64,000 nucleotides of DNA from UBA4575 sp002386945 (GCA_943789445.1 CALSUC010000002.1:434001-498000); one strand, 5' to 3'. Counted from the stretch's first letter, positions 41,060-49,769 are shown. A program made the numbers and translations. The notes: generated from the sequence alone by a model not told the origin.

Positions 41060-42349
41060 TTAAAAGTTTTGCCCTGAGCACTTCTTGGTTTCTGTGTTGT
41101 AGTTACCACAGTTGATTGCTGGATCAGCCCAGTCCGACACAATGACTGCGCTTTCTGGTAGGAAGTCAGTCCAAGCATCACCGACTACTTCACCTTCAGT
41201 CTGCCAAACGATTTCAAATTGACCATCATCTTGAATCTCACCAATGAGTACTGGTTTTGATAGATGGTGGTTAGAGTTCATTACCGCTGTACCACCGGTT
41301 AAGTTAGGTAAAGACAGGCCATACATTGCTGGTCGTACTTTATCGACTTCAGTGCTGTCTACTTTACTAACTGCTTCGGCCCACATCTTAAAACCAATGT
41401 ATGTTGCTTCCATTGGATCATTAGTTACGCGTGAATCATCACCAATGAAGCTCTGCCACGTTTCAATGAAGGTGTCATTGGTATCGCTCTCAGCTGATTG
41501 GAAATAGTTCCATGCTGCTAGATGACCGACTAGAGGTGTGGTATCGATGCCTGATAATTCTTCTTCGCCAACAGAGAATGCAACGACTGGAATATTATCT
41601 GCAGAGAGACCTTGGTTACCCAGCTCTTTGTAGAAGGGTACGTTTGCATCACCATTAATGGTGGAAACAACAGCAGTTTTCTTGCCAGTTGAACCAAATG
41701 ATTTGATATCAGAGACAATAGTCTGCCAGTCAGAATGACCAAATGGAGTGTAGTTAATCATGATGTCTTTTGCAGCAACACCTTTGAGCTTTAGGTAAGA
41801 CTCTAAGATTTTATTGGTAGTGCGTGGGTAAACGTAATCGGTGCCCGCTAAGACCCAACGCTTAACGCCTTGATCCATTAAGTAATCTACTGCAGGAATG
41901 GCTTGTTGATTAGGTGATGCACCAGTGTAAAAGACATTTTTAGATGACTCTTCACCCTCATACTGCACTGGGTAAAATAAGAGGCCATTTAGTTCTTCTA
42001 CTACAGGTAACACGGATTTGCGTGAAACAGACGTCCAGCAACCGAAAATGACATCTACTTCATGTACTTCGATAAGCTCACGCATTTTTTCAGCAAACAA
42101 AGGCCAGTCAGATGCAGGATCAACTACTACAGCTTCTAATTTTTTACCTAGTAAACCACCAGCTTTATTTTGTTCTTCGATCATCATTAAAACGGTGTCT
42201 TTTAATGTGGTCTCACTGATTGCCATAGTGCCAGATAAGGAATGTAAAACACCTACCTTAATAGTGTCGCTATGATCATCGGCTTGTGCACTCAGACTAA
42301 ACAGGCTGAGTGTTAACAAACAAATGCTTAATAGAGAATGTTTCTTCAT
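41060..42349 (-). CDS. urtA: Urea ABC transporter substrate-binding protein UrtA
   Basis: Periplasmic urea-binding protein. It opens with a signal peptide (MKKHSLLSICLLTLSLFSLS, cleavage probably after SAQA) and then DTIKVGVLHSLSGTMAISET, the AmiC/UrtA-type pattern. It continues with DVIFGCWTSVSRKSVLPVVE, GLLFYPVQYEGEESSKNVFY, YVYPRTTNKILESYLK and the C-terminal double-cysteine CGNYNTETKKC. ATG 42349 has GGAG six bases upstream; the in-frame ATG at 42361 would make this ribosome site coding, so 42349 is preferred. First gene of the urt-ure operon, 429 residues. Confidence 0.95.
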   Translation of the reverse strand: MKKHSLLSICLLTLSLFSLSAQADDHSDTIKVGVLHSLSGTMAISETTLKDTVLMMIEEQNKAGGLLGKKLEAVVVDPASDWPLFAEKMRELIEVHEVDVIFGCWTSVSRKSVLPVVEELNGLLFYPVQYEGEESSKNVFYTGASPNQQAIPAVDYLMDQGVKRWVLAGTDYVYPRTTNKILESYLKLKGVAAKDIMINYTPFGHSDWQTIVSDIKSFGSTGKKTAVVSTINGDANVPFYKELGNQGLSADNIPVVAFSVGEEELSGIDTTPLVGHLAAWNYFQSAESDTNDTFIETWQSFIGDDSRVTNDPMEATYIGFKMWAEAVSKVDSTEVDKVRPAMYGLSLPNLTGGTAVMNSNHHLSKPVLIGEIQDDGQFEIVWQTEGEVVGDAWTDFLPESAVIVSDWADPAINCGNYNTETKKCSGQNF

Positions 42350-42419
42350 TGTGTACTCCATATTGATTGAACATTAGTGTGGATATTTATTTCATAAATG
42401 TGTCTATGTGGATTAATCC

Positions 42420-42435
42420 TGCAAAATTGGTGCCA
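42420..42435 (-). promoter_or_regulatory. Sigma-54 (-24/-12) promoter of the urt-ure operon
   Basis: On the minus strand the bases read TGGCAC, five bases, TTGCA, a full match to the RpoN consensus TGGCAC-N5-TTGCW with correct GG/GC spacing. Transcription would begin near 42410, about 60 bases before the urtA ATG at 42349. It lies in the otherwise gene-free 427 bases between urtA and the divergent regulator. Confidence 0.85.
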
Positions 42436-42521
42436 ACTGTAAAAAAATTCGATGAAATCAAGTTCACATAACAAAATTGAATTTAATGCTTGAAGGATTT
42501 CCGTGCTGCAATGAAAGAAAG

Positions 42522-42536
42522 GCACTACCGTGGTGC
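42522..42536. promoter_or_regulatory. NtrC-type enhancer site, proximal
   Basis: GCAC, seven bases, GTGC: an exact fit to the NtrC half-site pattern GCAC-N7-GTGC (compare the E. coli glnA sites). It is centred about 120 bases upstream of the predicted start of transcription for urtA, a normal enhancer distance for sigma-54 promoters. Confidence 0.75.
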
Positions 42537-42561
42537 AGTTTTTGAGGGGTGTGTGAGTTAC

Positions 42562-42576
42562 GCACTTGTTGAGTGC
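42562..42576. promoter_or_regulatory. NtrC-type enhancer site, distal
   Basis: A second exact GCAC-N7-GTGC dyad, 40 bases (about four helical turns) from the first. Paired NtrC sites on one face of the helix allow cooperative binding, so nitrogen limitation is expected to switch on urea uptake and urease together. Confidence 0.72.
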
Positions 42577-42776
42577 AATATGTTGATGAGCCTTAATTAC
42601 CACAGATGAATTTGTGGTATTTCTCATTAGAGGGGCGAGGGTGCTGTTGTATAAGGAAAGTTGATGAAATATGGTGCGTATAATAGATATTTAATCTATT
42701 GAATATAAATTAAATGTACAAATCAATGTTTAGCCTGTAATATACTTAAACTTAATTTATACATACAGAGACTATT

Positions 42777-43778
42777 ATGCAGACTCAAATTGCAAACGAC
42801 GAATATAAAATTGGTGCAGTTTCCAAAATTACCGGTATCGGTACGGAGACCTTACGGGCGTGGGAGCGACGTTATAAAGCGGTAGTTCCTAAGCGTTCTG
42901 AGTCTGGTGATCGTGTCTATGATGCCGAAAATCTATCCAAGCTCTTTATGCTGAAAAACCTAGTTGATGTCGGTAACTCCATTGGCACCATTGCTCATCT
43001 TTCCTTGAGCGAGCTTAAAGTGAAATGGGAAAATTCAAATCAGGCGGCAAATAGTATGAAATGGGCGGAAGTTGATAACGTCCAGCCACGTGAGTTTAGC
43101 CGTACTCAAAAGTGTAGGGTCTTACTTCTAGGTGAAGAGTTTCCGCTACGTGTTTTAGATGGTATGTCTGATTTCGAAGGGGTTGAGGTTGTTGAACAGC
43201 CCATGGGATTAGATGAGTGGGCAGAAAGCAAAGATGACAATCCAATACATGTGGTAATTATTGAGCGACCAACGATTAATAGTGATACACGTGAATACAT
43301 ATCACAGATCTTAAAGTGTACAGGTGCTTGGCACGTCATTGCCCTATATGGTTTTGGTTCGCAGTCTGAGATTAATAAACTACAAAGTCCGCAAGTGAGT
43401 GCAATCCGTTCTTCAATTGATGTCTATGAACTTGCCCGACTTTGTGTTGATAGAGTCGGTGGTGATTCAAAGTTTGTTACGACTACTGCGGTCGGAACGG
43501 TTTACATGGAAGAGTCGATACCAACGCGTCGCTATAGTTCAAAGCAGTTGGAAAGCCTCTCACGGTTCCCATCATCTATTCAGTGCGAATGTCCGCAGCA
43601 TATTTCGGACCTGATTAAAAACTTAGTCGCCTTCGAGATCTATAGTGCTGAATGTGAGAATAAGAATGATGATGATGCTAGGTTACATTCCTTCTTACAT
43701 GCAACAACAGCGCAATCACGCGCTATTTTAGAAGATGCCTTAGCGCACTTACTGAAGTATGAAAACATTAGTATCTAG
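42777..43778 (+). CDS. MerR-family transcriptional regulator
   Basis: A 333-residue regulator. The N-terminal winged helix is EYKIGAVSKITGIGTETLRA followed by WERRYKAVVPKRSESGDRVY, the MerR subgroup with CarA/LitR (B12-binding) proteins. The C-terminal part keeps a Rossmann-like pattern (CRVLLLGEEFPLRVLDGM) but no DxHxxG cobalamin motif, so B12 sensing is unlikely. It is transcribed away from urtA; the shared 427-base region holds the sigma-54 and NtrC sites and also TAATAT (42738-42743), a possible -10 for this gene. Target genes are unknown; control of the urea operon is possible. Confidence 0.85.
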   Translation: MQTQIANDEYKIGAVSKITGIGTETLRAWERRYKAVVPKRSESGDRVYDAENLSKLFMLKNLVDVGNSIGTIAHLSLSELKVKWENSNQAANSMKWAEVDNVQPREFSRTQKCRVLLLGEEFPLRVLDGMSDFEGVEVVEQPMGLDEWAESKDDNPIHVVIIERPTINSDTREYISQILKCTGAWHVIALYGFGSQSEINKLQSPQVSAIRSSIDVYELARLCVDRVGGDSKFVTTTAVGTVYMEESIPTRRYSSKQLESLSRFPSSIQCECPQHISDLIKNLVAFEIYSAECENKNDDDARLHSFLHATTAQSRAILEDALAHLLKYENISI

Positions 43779-43802
43779 TGCGTAGATACTTTTTTCGGAA
43801 CC

Positions 43803-43834
43803 AAAAAAAGACCCGCTTTTGCGGGTCTTTTTTT
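43803..43834. terminator. Bidirectional Rho-independent terminator
   Basis: GACCCGC (43810-43816), loop TTTT, GCGGGTC (43821-43827), flanked by seven A on the left and seven T on the right. It serves the rightward MerR gene and the leftward ferredoxin gene, which converge here. Confidence 0.93.
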
Positions 43835-43860
43835 ATCTAGCCTTTTAAATGTAAAAGGTT

Positions 43861-44175
43861 TTAGTTGATAGCACCTTGCTCAAAATCAACTTCAATTTCA
43901 ACATCACTCTGAAGGCGTGTTTGGCATGCGAGTACCATACCTGATTTTAACTGCTCTCCATCTAGGACATATGCAAAATCGTTTAAGGCCTTAATTTTTC
44001 CAGTCTTTACAGTTGCGCGACAGCTGCCACAGCTACCTACGCGGCATTCGTGTGGCCACTTAACACCTGCGTTCAAAGCTGCCTGCAGAAGGTTAATACC
44101 GCCTTTAACTTCGAAGCTTTCACCTGTGTTCAATATAGTTGCAGTGAAATCTTTCTTTTTGCCGAATCCAAACAT
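43861..44175 (-). CDS. 2Fe-2S plant-type ferredoxin
   Basis: A 104-residue electron carrier. The cluster ligands are in the pattern C-x5-C-x2-C (HECRVGSCGSCRATVK) with a distal cysteine in MVLACQTRLQ, as in plant-type and oxygenase-associated ferredoxins. The N-terminal basic run MFGFGKKKDF is unusual. No partner reductase or oxygenase gene is adjacent; the hydroxylase at 21254 is a possible but distant client. It ends at the shared terminator. Confidence 0.93.
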   Translation of the reverse strand: MFGFGKKKDFTATILNTGESFEVKGGINLLQAALNAGVKWPHECRVGSCGSCRATVKTGKIKALNDFAYVLDGEQLKSGMVLACQTRLQSDVEIEVDFEQGAIN

Positions 44176-44297
44176 GTCTTAAATCTCCAAATGTAAATTA
44201 TTAAATATTAAATTATTTTTAAACTAGCCGGATTGGTTGCCGGTGATTATCCAAAAATGGTTCTTTGCTGATGAATTTGAGAGTAAGTCGTCTTTAA

Positions 44298-44477
44298 TCA
44301 CTTATTAGTTGAAATGCCAAAGGGTAGATAAGCTGGACACCAGCCTAAAAGCCCTGTCATAACAGGTATCACTCCTAAGGCTCCCCACCAGGTGGGTTGT
44401 GCAAGGCCAACACCAACAATAAACATGCCTACTAAAATACGTGCCATCCGCTCGGTATTACTAACGTTACAAACCAT
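44298..44477 (-). CDS. DUF2892 small membrane protein, 59 residues
   Basis: The frame from ATG 44477 encodes two membrane helices: NVSNTERMARILVGMFIVGV and WWGALGVIPVMTGLLGWCPA, ending LPFGISTNK. This is the complete pattern of the YgaP-like DUF2892 family, including the N-x-x-xxERxxR start and the W-CPxY-x-GIST end with its cysteine. Family members often accompany rhodanese or sulfur-handling proteins, but none is next door here. A role is unknown. It sits between the ferredoxin and the GlcG gene. Confidence 0.8.
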   Translation of the reverse strand: MVCNVSNTERMARILVGMFIVGVGLAQPTWWGALGVIPVMTGLLGWCPAYLPFGISTNK

Positions 44478-44692
44478 TGTACTGTCTTTATATTTTTATT
44501 GTGTACACAGTATAACCCAGTTCATCTGTATATCGATTATTCAATGCTACTCTGTACAGTCTTTGTTTGTTTAATTTTCCCGGTTTATAGGTGGAATATG
44601 TATTCCACCTACTCTTAATCCAGCAATCGTTGACGACACTCTGTTTCGTATAGGGATTGAACAGGCTAGACGTTCCTAACTGGTGTAGCTAT

Positions 44693-45130
44693 CTATTTAC
44701 CTGCGTCGGCAACTAAGCTGACTGCTTCAATCCCTGCAATAGCACAGGCTTCATCATTATCAGACGTGTCACCAGTAATACCTACTGCTGCAATAACTTC
44801 ACCCGAGGCATCCCGGACTAAAACGCCGCCAGGTACAGGGACTAGTTTTTGGTCGGCTAGACCAACTAAGGAATTCATGAACATTGGGCGTTCTTCACCA
44901 ATATTGAACAGGGTGCGTGATGCCATACCAAGGGCCAATGAACCCCAAGCCTTACCAAAGGCAATTTGAGGACGGAAGAAAGTCGCGCTATCAGCACGCT
45001 GCATGGCTTTTAGGTGGCCGCCGGCGTCTAAGACAACAATAGTCAAAGGCGCTAATCCGAGTTCAGCTCCTTTGGCAAATGCGTTTTCAATAATGGTGTT
45101 GGCTTGTTCTAAGCTTAGTTGTGAGCTCAT
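44693..45130 (-). CDS. GlcG/HbpS family protein
   Basis: A 145-residue protein of the GlcG/HbpS (DUF336) family, which includes haem-binding HbpS and cobalamin-related PduO C-terminal domains. Motifs: LTIVVLDAGGHLKAMQRADS, SATFFRPQIAFGKAWGSLAL, VPVPGGVLVRDASGEVIAAV and GITGDTSDNDEACAIAGIEA. No signal peptide, so cytoplasmic. Function cannot be stated; haem or corrinoid binding is known for relatives. Confidence 0.88.
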   Translation of the reverse strand: MSSQLSLEQANTIIENAFAKGAELGLAPLTIVVLDAGGHLKAMQRADSATFFRPQIAFGKAWGSLALGMASRTLFNIGEERPMFMNSLVGLADQKLVPVPGGVLVRDASGEVIAAVGITGDTSDNDEACAIAGIEAVSLVADAGK

Positions 45131-45236
45131 GATAGTCCTTCTAAGGGATTTGTTTATTTGTATAGGCTGAAAATTATGAGCGCTAGAGTACTGTCGATTG
45201 TCTTCAGTTACTAGTTTATTTAGCCAAATAAGTAGC

Positions 45237-45616
45237 TTAAGCCGGAGATTTAAGCGTTTTAGATAGTGCTATGAAACGCAAGGTAGTGCCGTTATTGCAC
45301 CAACGTTCACCGCTAGGGAGTGGGCCATCCATAATCAAATGTCCTGACGCCATTCATGATTTAGAGGGCTAGAGCGGCGTGGCTCGGTCTTTGCCTGACG
45401 GAGTACCTGATAGGCATTGTCTTCCAGTAATTGACGCCATTGTTGATCACTATAATGAAGCTGACGGAGATCTAGGCTACGCTAGTAGCGAGGTTGTGCT
45501 TTACCCCCTAAGTATTGTGTATAGATAAAGGCACCTAAGCCGATGCTGGCGAATAAAAAATGCCTTCTGTTTAATGCAAACGAGTTGGTACTGCGGTTTT
45601 TTGCGCTAAACTTCAC
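45237..45616 (-). pseudogene. msrB: Remnant of msrB (methionine sulfoxide reductase B)
   Basis: Minus strand from GTG 45616: a twin-arginine-like N-terminus (LNRRHFLFASIGLGAF), then an in-frame TAG after PRY. The same frame resumes with LHYSDQQWRQLLEDNAYQVL and EPRRSSPLNHEWRQDI, clear MsrB N-terminal sequence, then a stop. In another frame DGPLPSGERWCNNGTTLRF is the MsrB C-terminus with its catalytic-type cysteine. The central part, about 70 residues with the zinc CxxC pairs and the substrate pocket, is missing. One nonsense codon, one frameshift and one internal deletion mean no functional enzyme. It shows decay in place rather than transfer. Confidence 0.8.
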
Positions 45617-45697
45617 GATTACACCTCGGGATCATAGCTCTAGCTTAGAATATAGCTGGGTAGGCTAGTTCCCATTAACTGATTTCCTGAGATAGCT

Positions 45698-45988
45698 GTG
45701 ACTACTGAACAAATCAAAGAGCAATTTAATCGTTTAAATCGACGCATCAGCTTAGGCATTGTAATGCTGACTTTGCTGGTCTCATTATTATTCTGGAAGC
45801 TGGGTTACACCTCAGGCGGCGAGCAATCACTGTGGATCGGTATTGCATTGATGTCGCTGGCACTGATCTTCGGCAAGATCCCACATATGTGTTTTCTGCT
45901 GATGCGAATGCAGGCAGGCGTGCAAGGGCATGATTTACTGCAAATGAGCTGGGCGGCTTTTAAGGACTGGATGCGGCAGAATAGCTGA
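45698..45988 (+). CDS. Hypothetical membrane protein, 96 residues
   Basis: GTG start at 45698. The protein has an N-terminal basic amphipathic helix (EQIKEQFNRLNRRIS), two predicted membrane helices (LGIVMLTLLVSLLFWKLGY and LWIGIALMSLALIFGKIPHM) and a C-terminal cytoplasmic tail with WAAFKDWMRQNS. I do not recognise a family. It is divergent from the msrB remnant and 115 bases upstream of the CbiX-like gene. Confidence 0.6.
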   Translation: MTTEQIKEQFNRLNRRISLGIVMLTLLVSLLFWKLGYTSGGEQSLWIGIALMSLALIFGKIPHMCFLLMRMQAGVQGHDLLQMSWAAFKDWMRQNS

Positions 45989-46103
45989 TCTATATAGGGT
46001 CATTTAACGGTGCACTGATGTTGTATAACTAGATAGCGTTTAAGCCTTGTTCAAGCCTTGCTTGGGTGGTTGAATGCCTATCTGATTTTAATAAGGGATA
46101 GAA

Positions 46104-46466
46104 ATGAAAGCTTTATTACTCGTGGCACATGGAAGTCGTCGAACAGTATCTAATATTGAAATTGCGGTCGTTGCCACTTCACTTAGAAAGCAAGTGGGTG
46201 ATGATTTTGCACTTACTAGGCATGCCTTTTTGGAGATTGCACAGCCTTCTATTCCTGATGCCATCGATGAATTAATTGCCGATGGCGCCGATGATATTAC
46301 CGTGTTGTGTTACTTCCTATCTGCGGGAAGGCATGTGCGTGAAGATGTCCCAGCCTTTGTTGAGGACAAGCGAAAACAGTATCCAGAGGTTAAGCTTTCC
46401 TTAGCCCCTTACCTTGGGCAGGCACCAGACTTGATTGGGGTCTTGCATCATCTGGCTAAAATTTAG
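46104..46466 (+). CDS. CbiX/SirB-like chelatase domain protein
   Basis: A 120-residue single-domain CbiX protein: ALLLVAHGSRRTVSNIEIAV carries the conserved active-site histidine, AFLEIAQPSIPDAIDELIA, and VLCYFLSAGRHVREDVPAFV the second histidine. Such short forms insert cobalt or iron in sirohydrochlorin, acting as homodimers in sirohaem or cobalamin synthesis. No other tetrapyrrole gene is adjacent, so the metal is undecided. It is convergent with the MBL hydrolase, six bases apart. Confidence 0.85.
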   Translation: MKALLLVAHGSRRTVSNIEIAVVATSLRKQVGDDFALTRHAFLEIAQPSIPDAIDELIADGADDITVLCYFLSAGRHVREDVPAFVEDKRKQYPEVKLSLAPYLGQAPDLIGVLHHLAKI

Positions 46467-46472
46467 ACTGGT

Positions 46473-47174
46473 TTAACTTAAAAGGTCCTCTACCTTTACC
46501 GGCTGGTAAGGTGTAGAGCGGATCTTATCGTGTCTATCCATGCGATAGTCGATGAAGCCTTCACTATCTGAAAAATGTAGGAAAGGATTACCTTCAATCT
46601 GATCTTCGATGCTGGAGCAGCTCGTGCAGGAATAATTATGGCCGGGGTGTAATTGCATCTTTCCAGGTAGCTCGTGCTTCATTTTTTGTAAGGTCTGAAA
46701 CATATCTTCTGGATTACCGCCGTCTAAATCGCAGCGTCCACAGCCAAAAACAAAGAGGGTGTCACCAGTAATGATGTCGTCCTGCAACTGATAGCAGGCC
46801 GAGCCTGGTGTGTGTCCAGGGGTGTGTAAGATATTAAGTGCTGTGCGTCCTAACCGGATTTGATCCCCACCAACATGGAGATTAGGGCGTTGTAATTCTG
46901 TCTGCCAAAAATCAGCCTCAGCCTTGAGTAGGTGCAGTTCTGGATCATACTGCTGCAAGATATCTTCGACCCCATTGATGTGGTCATGATGGCTATGAGT
47001 AAGCAAGATGTCGCTAATATTGAGCTCATGCTTGCTGACATAGTCATGAATAGGCTGCATATCCCACGCCGGATCGACAATAGCAGTACGTTTGCTGTCA
47101 CGATCAATGATCAAGTAAACAAAGTTTTGCATGGGCCCAAGTTCCATGCTGACGATTTCATAGGGTTTATTCAT
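46473..47174 (-). CDS. MBL-fold metal hydrolase (glyoxalase II-like)
   Basis: A 233-residue metallo-beta-lactamase-fold enzyme: ILLTHSHHDHINGVEDIL (HxHxDH), LHTPGHTPGSACYQL, IITGDTLFVFGCGRCDLDGG (metal aspartate) and LHPGHNYSCTSCSSIEDQ. The GxGRCDL segment is characteristic of hydroxyacylglutathione hydrolase-like and persulfide-dioxygenase-like enzymes. It may cleave a thioester or oxidise a persulfide; the family does not decide. Cytoplasmic, divergent from mug. Confidence 0.88.
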   Translation of the reverse strand: MNKPYEIVSMELGPMQNFVYLIIDRDSKRTAIVDPAWDMQPIHDYVSKHELNISDILLTHSHHDHINGVEDILQQYDPELHLLKAEADFWQTELQRPNLHVGGDQIRLGRTALNILHTPGHTPGSACYQLQDDIITGDTLFVFGCGRCDLDGGNPEDMFQTLQKMKHELPGKMQLHPGHNYSCTSCSSIEDQIEGNPFLHFSDSEGFIDYRMDRHDKIRSTPYQPVKVEDLLS

Positions 47175-47228
47175 AACAGTTTCTCCAACGGCTTGTAATA
47201 CTAGCGAGGGAATTGCATATTTCCAAGT

Positions 47229-47780
47229 ATGACGACGGATAAAACCACAACAACTTTGGATGATTTTATAAGCGAAGATTTATTTTGCTTATCAATCGGT
47301 TTAAACCCATCTATTCCTTCGGTAAAGGCAGGCTATTATTTTGCTAATCCAAGGAATCGCTTTTGGTCTGCACTGAATGCGGCCAATCTATTTCCAGAAG
47401 TGCTTGATCGTTCGATAGAAAGTCAGCGACGTTTGCATACACAGTACAGGATCGGCTTCACCGATGTGGTAAAACGTCCTAGTCGTATGGGGCATGAGCT
47501 TAATGCAGCTGATTTTCGGCGCGATGCACCGCTACTGAGAGATAAGATAGAGCGCTATCAACCCGGTTTACTCTGGTTTCACGGTAAGATCGCAGTGACT
47601 AAATTCTTCTACTATGCCTATGGCTTAAAGCAGGGGTGGGACTGGGGTGTATGTTCTGTCTCTGAGCTGACCATGCCAGTTTTGATTACGCCTAACCCAA
47701 GCCCAGCGAATGCAGCGTATAGCGTGCAAAATATCACGCAGCAGTACCAAGCCTTAACTCCATATTTGGTAGCTGATTAG
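47229..47780 (+). CDS. mug: G/U mismatch-specific DNA glycosylase (Mug family)
   Basis: Removes uracil or ethenocytosine from mismatched DNA. The 183-residue protein has CLSIGLNPSIPSVKAGYYFA with the catalytic asparagine of the GxNP motif, NPRNRFWSALNAA, RIGFTDVVKRPSRMG, LLWFHGKIAV and the C-terminal LITPNPSPANAA. The spacing fits Mug/TDG rather than Ung. It has no operon partner. Confidence 0.88.
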   Translation: MTTDKTTTTLDDFISEDLFCLSIGLNPSIPSVKAGYYFANPRNRFWSALNAANLFPEVLDRSIESQRRLHTQYRIGFTDVVKRPSRMGHELNAADFRRDAPLLRDKIERYQPGLLWFHGKIAVTKFFYYAYGLKQGWDWGVCSVSELTMPVLITPNPSPANAAYSVQNITQQYQALTPYLVAD

Positions 47781-47931
47781 CATGAAATATGAAGATATCT
47801 GCACAGTGGCTACTGTTATAATGCGACATTGCTTAAGACTTTTTCATAGCCAGTTTTCTATCGCATGAGTTTTTATGTAAAGACTTCATGTCAGGATTTA
47901 GATGCGCATCAGTGCATAGAGAGAATTTAGA

Positions 47932-48438
47932 ATGATGATGACTTATCGCCGGTATCACTTATTGCTTGTGTTGTTAGTTTTGGCGGCACTCGCGTTTGCT
48001 GTGTTTTATCTTGAGGGTGCGCTCTATCTCGATCCATGTCCTCTATGTTTGGTCGATAGGGCGTTATTACTGTTGCTCGCAGCAGTGAGTGTGATGGCCT
48101 GGTTACAGCATCCGCAAGGAATAGGACGGACCATCTATGCGGTGCTATCAGGAATGATTGCCAGCACCGGTGTGGTGGTTGCATTACGACATATTTGGCT
48201 GCAGGGTCTACCACCTGATCAGGTGCCAGAATGTGGCCCTGGCCTCTATTTCATGTTGGATGTGATGCCCTTAGGAGATGTCTTTGGCCGCGTATTTAAT
48301 GGTTCAGGTAGCTGTGCTGAAGTCAGCTGGACCTTCTTGGGCTTGTCTATTCCTGAGCAAACTTTAGGTTTATTTGTACTATTATTGCTGATTAATGTGT
48401 TGGCAAGTCGTTTGCCTCGAAACCCCAATAAAGTATAA
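47932..48438 (+). CDS. dsbB: Disulfide bond formation protein B (DsbB)
   Basis: Inner-membrane quinone reductase that re-oxidises DsbA. The 168-residue protein has four membrane helices, the first periplasmic cysteine pair in YLDPCPLCLVDRALLLL, the second in VPECGPG and GSGSCAEVSW, and helices LLLLLAAVSVMAWL and LGLFVLLLLINVLA. Arginine after the first motif (VDRA) sits where ubiquinone contacts are known. No dsbA is in the window. Confidence 0.9.
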   Translation: MMMTYRRYHLLLVLLVLAALAFAVFYLEGALYLDPCPLCLVDRALLLLLAAVSVMAWLQHPQGIGRTIYAVLSGMIASTGVVVALRHIWLQGLPPDQVPECGPGLYFMLDVMPLGDVFGRVFNGSGSCAEVSWTFLGLSIPEQTLGLFVLLLLINVLASRLPRNPNKV

Positions 48439-48517
48439 AGCGTAGATGCCTGAGACAGGTATCCGCGATATAATTGCCTACTTTTCGCCCAACATACCCC
48501 CATAAAGCGTAAATCGT

Positions 48518-49666
48518 ATGACCGAAAACATTGCTGCAAACGCATCACATAGAATCCCACCTGCCAGTAAACTGGTCACCTTAGTCGGCGACTATGGTAC
48601 GGCTGATTTTAAGCTACACCGTGGTGGTGTGTTGCAAGAGGTGGTGGTTGCCTATGAATCATGGGGCTCGTTGTCAGATAATCACGATAATGTCATTTTA
48701 GTTTTTGGTGGTCTTTCACCATCAGCGCATGCAGCATCATCGCCTGAAGATCCAAGTCGTGGCTGGTGGGAATTTATGATTGGTCCAGGTAAGCCAATCG
48801 ATACCGATCGTTTTTATGTGGTCTGTGTTAATTCCTTTGGTAGTTGCTTTGGCTCAACGAATCCCTCTTCAATCAATCCAGAAACGGGGAAAGCCTATGG
48901 TTTGGATTTTCCTGATGTCAGTATTGAAGATATTGCTAAATCAGCGCATCACGCCTTACAAGACCTAGGCATCGATCATCTACATGCCGTGGTCGGCGGT
49001 TCTATGGGCGGCATGTCATCGCTGGCTTATGCATTAATGTATCCCGACGAAGTCGATCATCTGATATCTATTTCAGCAGCAGCCCGTGCGTTGCCTTTCA
49101 CTATTGCCGTGCGTTCATTACAGCGTGAGATTATTCGCTGTGATCCAGGCTTTAAAAATGGTCAATATGATGCTGATGAAGAGCCGACGCATGGCATGAT
49201 GCTAGCGCGTAAGTTGGGGCTGATGTCATACCGTGCATCTGAAGAGTGGCATCAACGCTTTAACCGCGCACGTATTAGCCCTGATCGGAAATCTGATGAG
49301 CGCTTTGGTATTGAGTTCGAGGTGGAGTCCTATCTGGATTACAACGCAAAGAAGTTTGTGCGTACTTTTGATGCCAATAGCTATCTCTATCTATCGCGTG
49401 CAATGGATTTGTTTGATGTCGCCGAGCATGGTGGCTCAGTCAATGCTGGTCTAGCTAAAATTCAGGCCAAGAGCAGCCTTATTATCGGTGTAGAGACTGA
49501 TATTCTATTTCCAGTTCAGCAGCAAGAGGAATTAGCAGAAGGTATTCAAAGGGCAGGGCGAAAGGCTGAATATATCCAGTTGAACTCGATCAACGGGCAT
49601 GACTCTTTCTTGGTTGATGAAGCTCACTTTGGGCCAGTAGTACGAAATTTCTTTGATCAAACCTAA
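48518..49666 (+). CDS. metX: Homoserine O-acyltransferase MetX
   Basis: Alpha/beta hydrolase-fold enzyme that acylates homoserine (acetyl or succinyl) for methionine synthesis. The 382-residue protein has the nucleophile elbow HAVVGGSMGGMSSLAYALMY, DRFYVVCVNSFGSCFGSTNP, FGIEFEVESYLDYNAKKFV, and the catalytic aspartate and histidine near TDILFPVQQ and NGHDSFLVDEAHFGPVV. The MetX/MetA type does not settle acetyl versus succinyl. The usual partner metW is not adjacent. lysC at 3510 feeds the same pathway. Confidence 0.93.
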   Translation: MTENIAANASHRIPPASKLVTLVGDYGTADFKLHRGGVLQEVVVAYESWGSLSDNHDNVILVFGGLSPSAHAASSPEDPSRGWWEFMIGPGKPIDTDRFYVVCVNSFGSCFGSTNPSSINPETGKAYGLDFPDVSIEDIAKSAHHALQDLGIDHLHAVVGGSMGGMSSLAYALMYPDEVDHLISISAAARALPFTIAVRSLQREIIRCDPGFKNGQYDADEEPTHGMMLARKLGLMSYRASEEWHQRFNRARISPDRKSDERFGIEFEVESYLDYNAKKFVRTFDANSYLYLSRAMDLFDVAEHGGSVNAGLAKIQAKSSLIIGVETDILFPVQQQEELAEGIQRAGRKAEYIQLNSINGHDSFLVDEAHFGPVVRNFFDQT

Positions 49667-49769
49667 GGTATAGAAAGGCTGATCGATAGGCTAAACATTC
49701 AGTTTCGAGCACAAGCTGTGCCCGAAACCGATGGTGTACTGCTAGGTCTTTCTTCTATGAGAGGCTATT

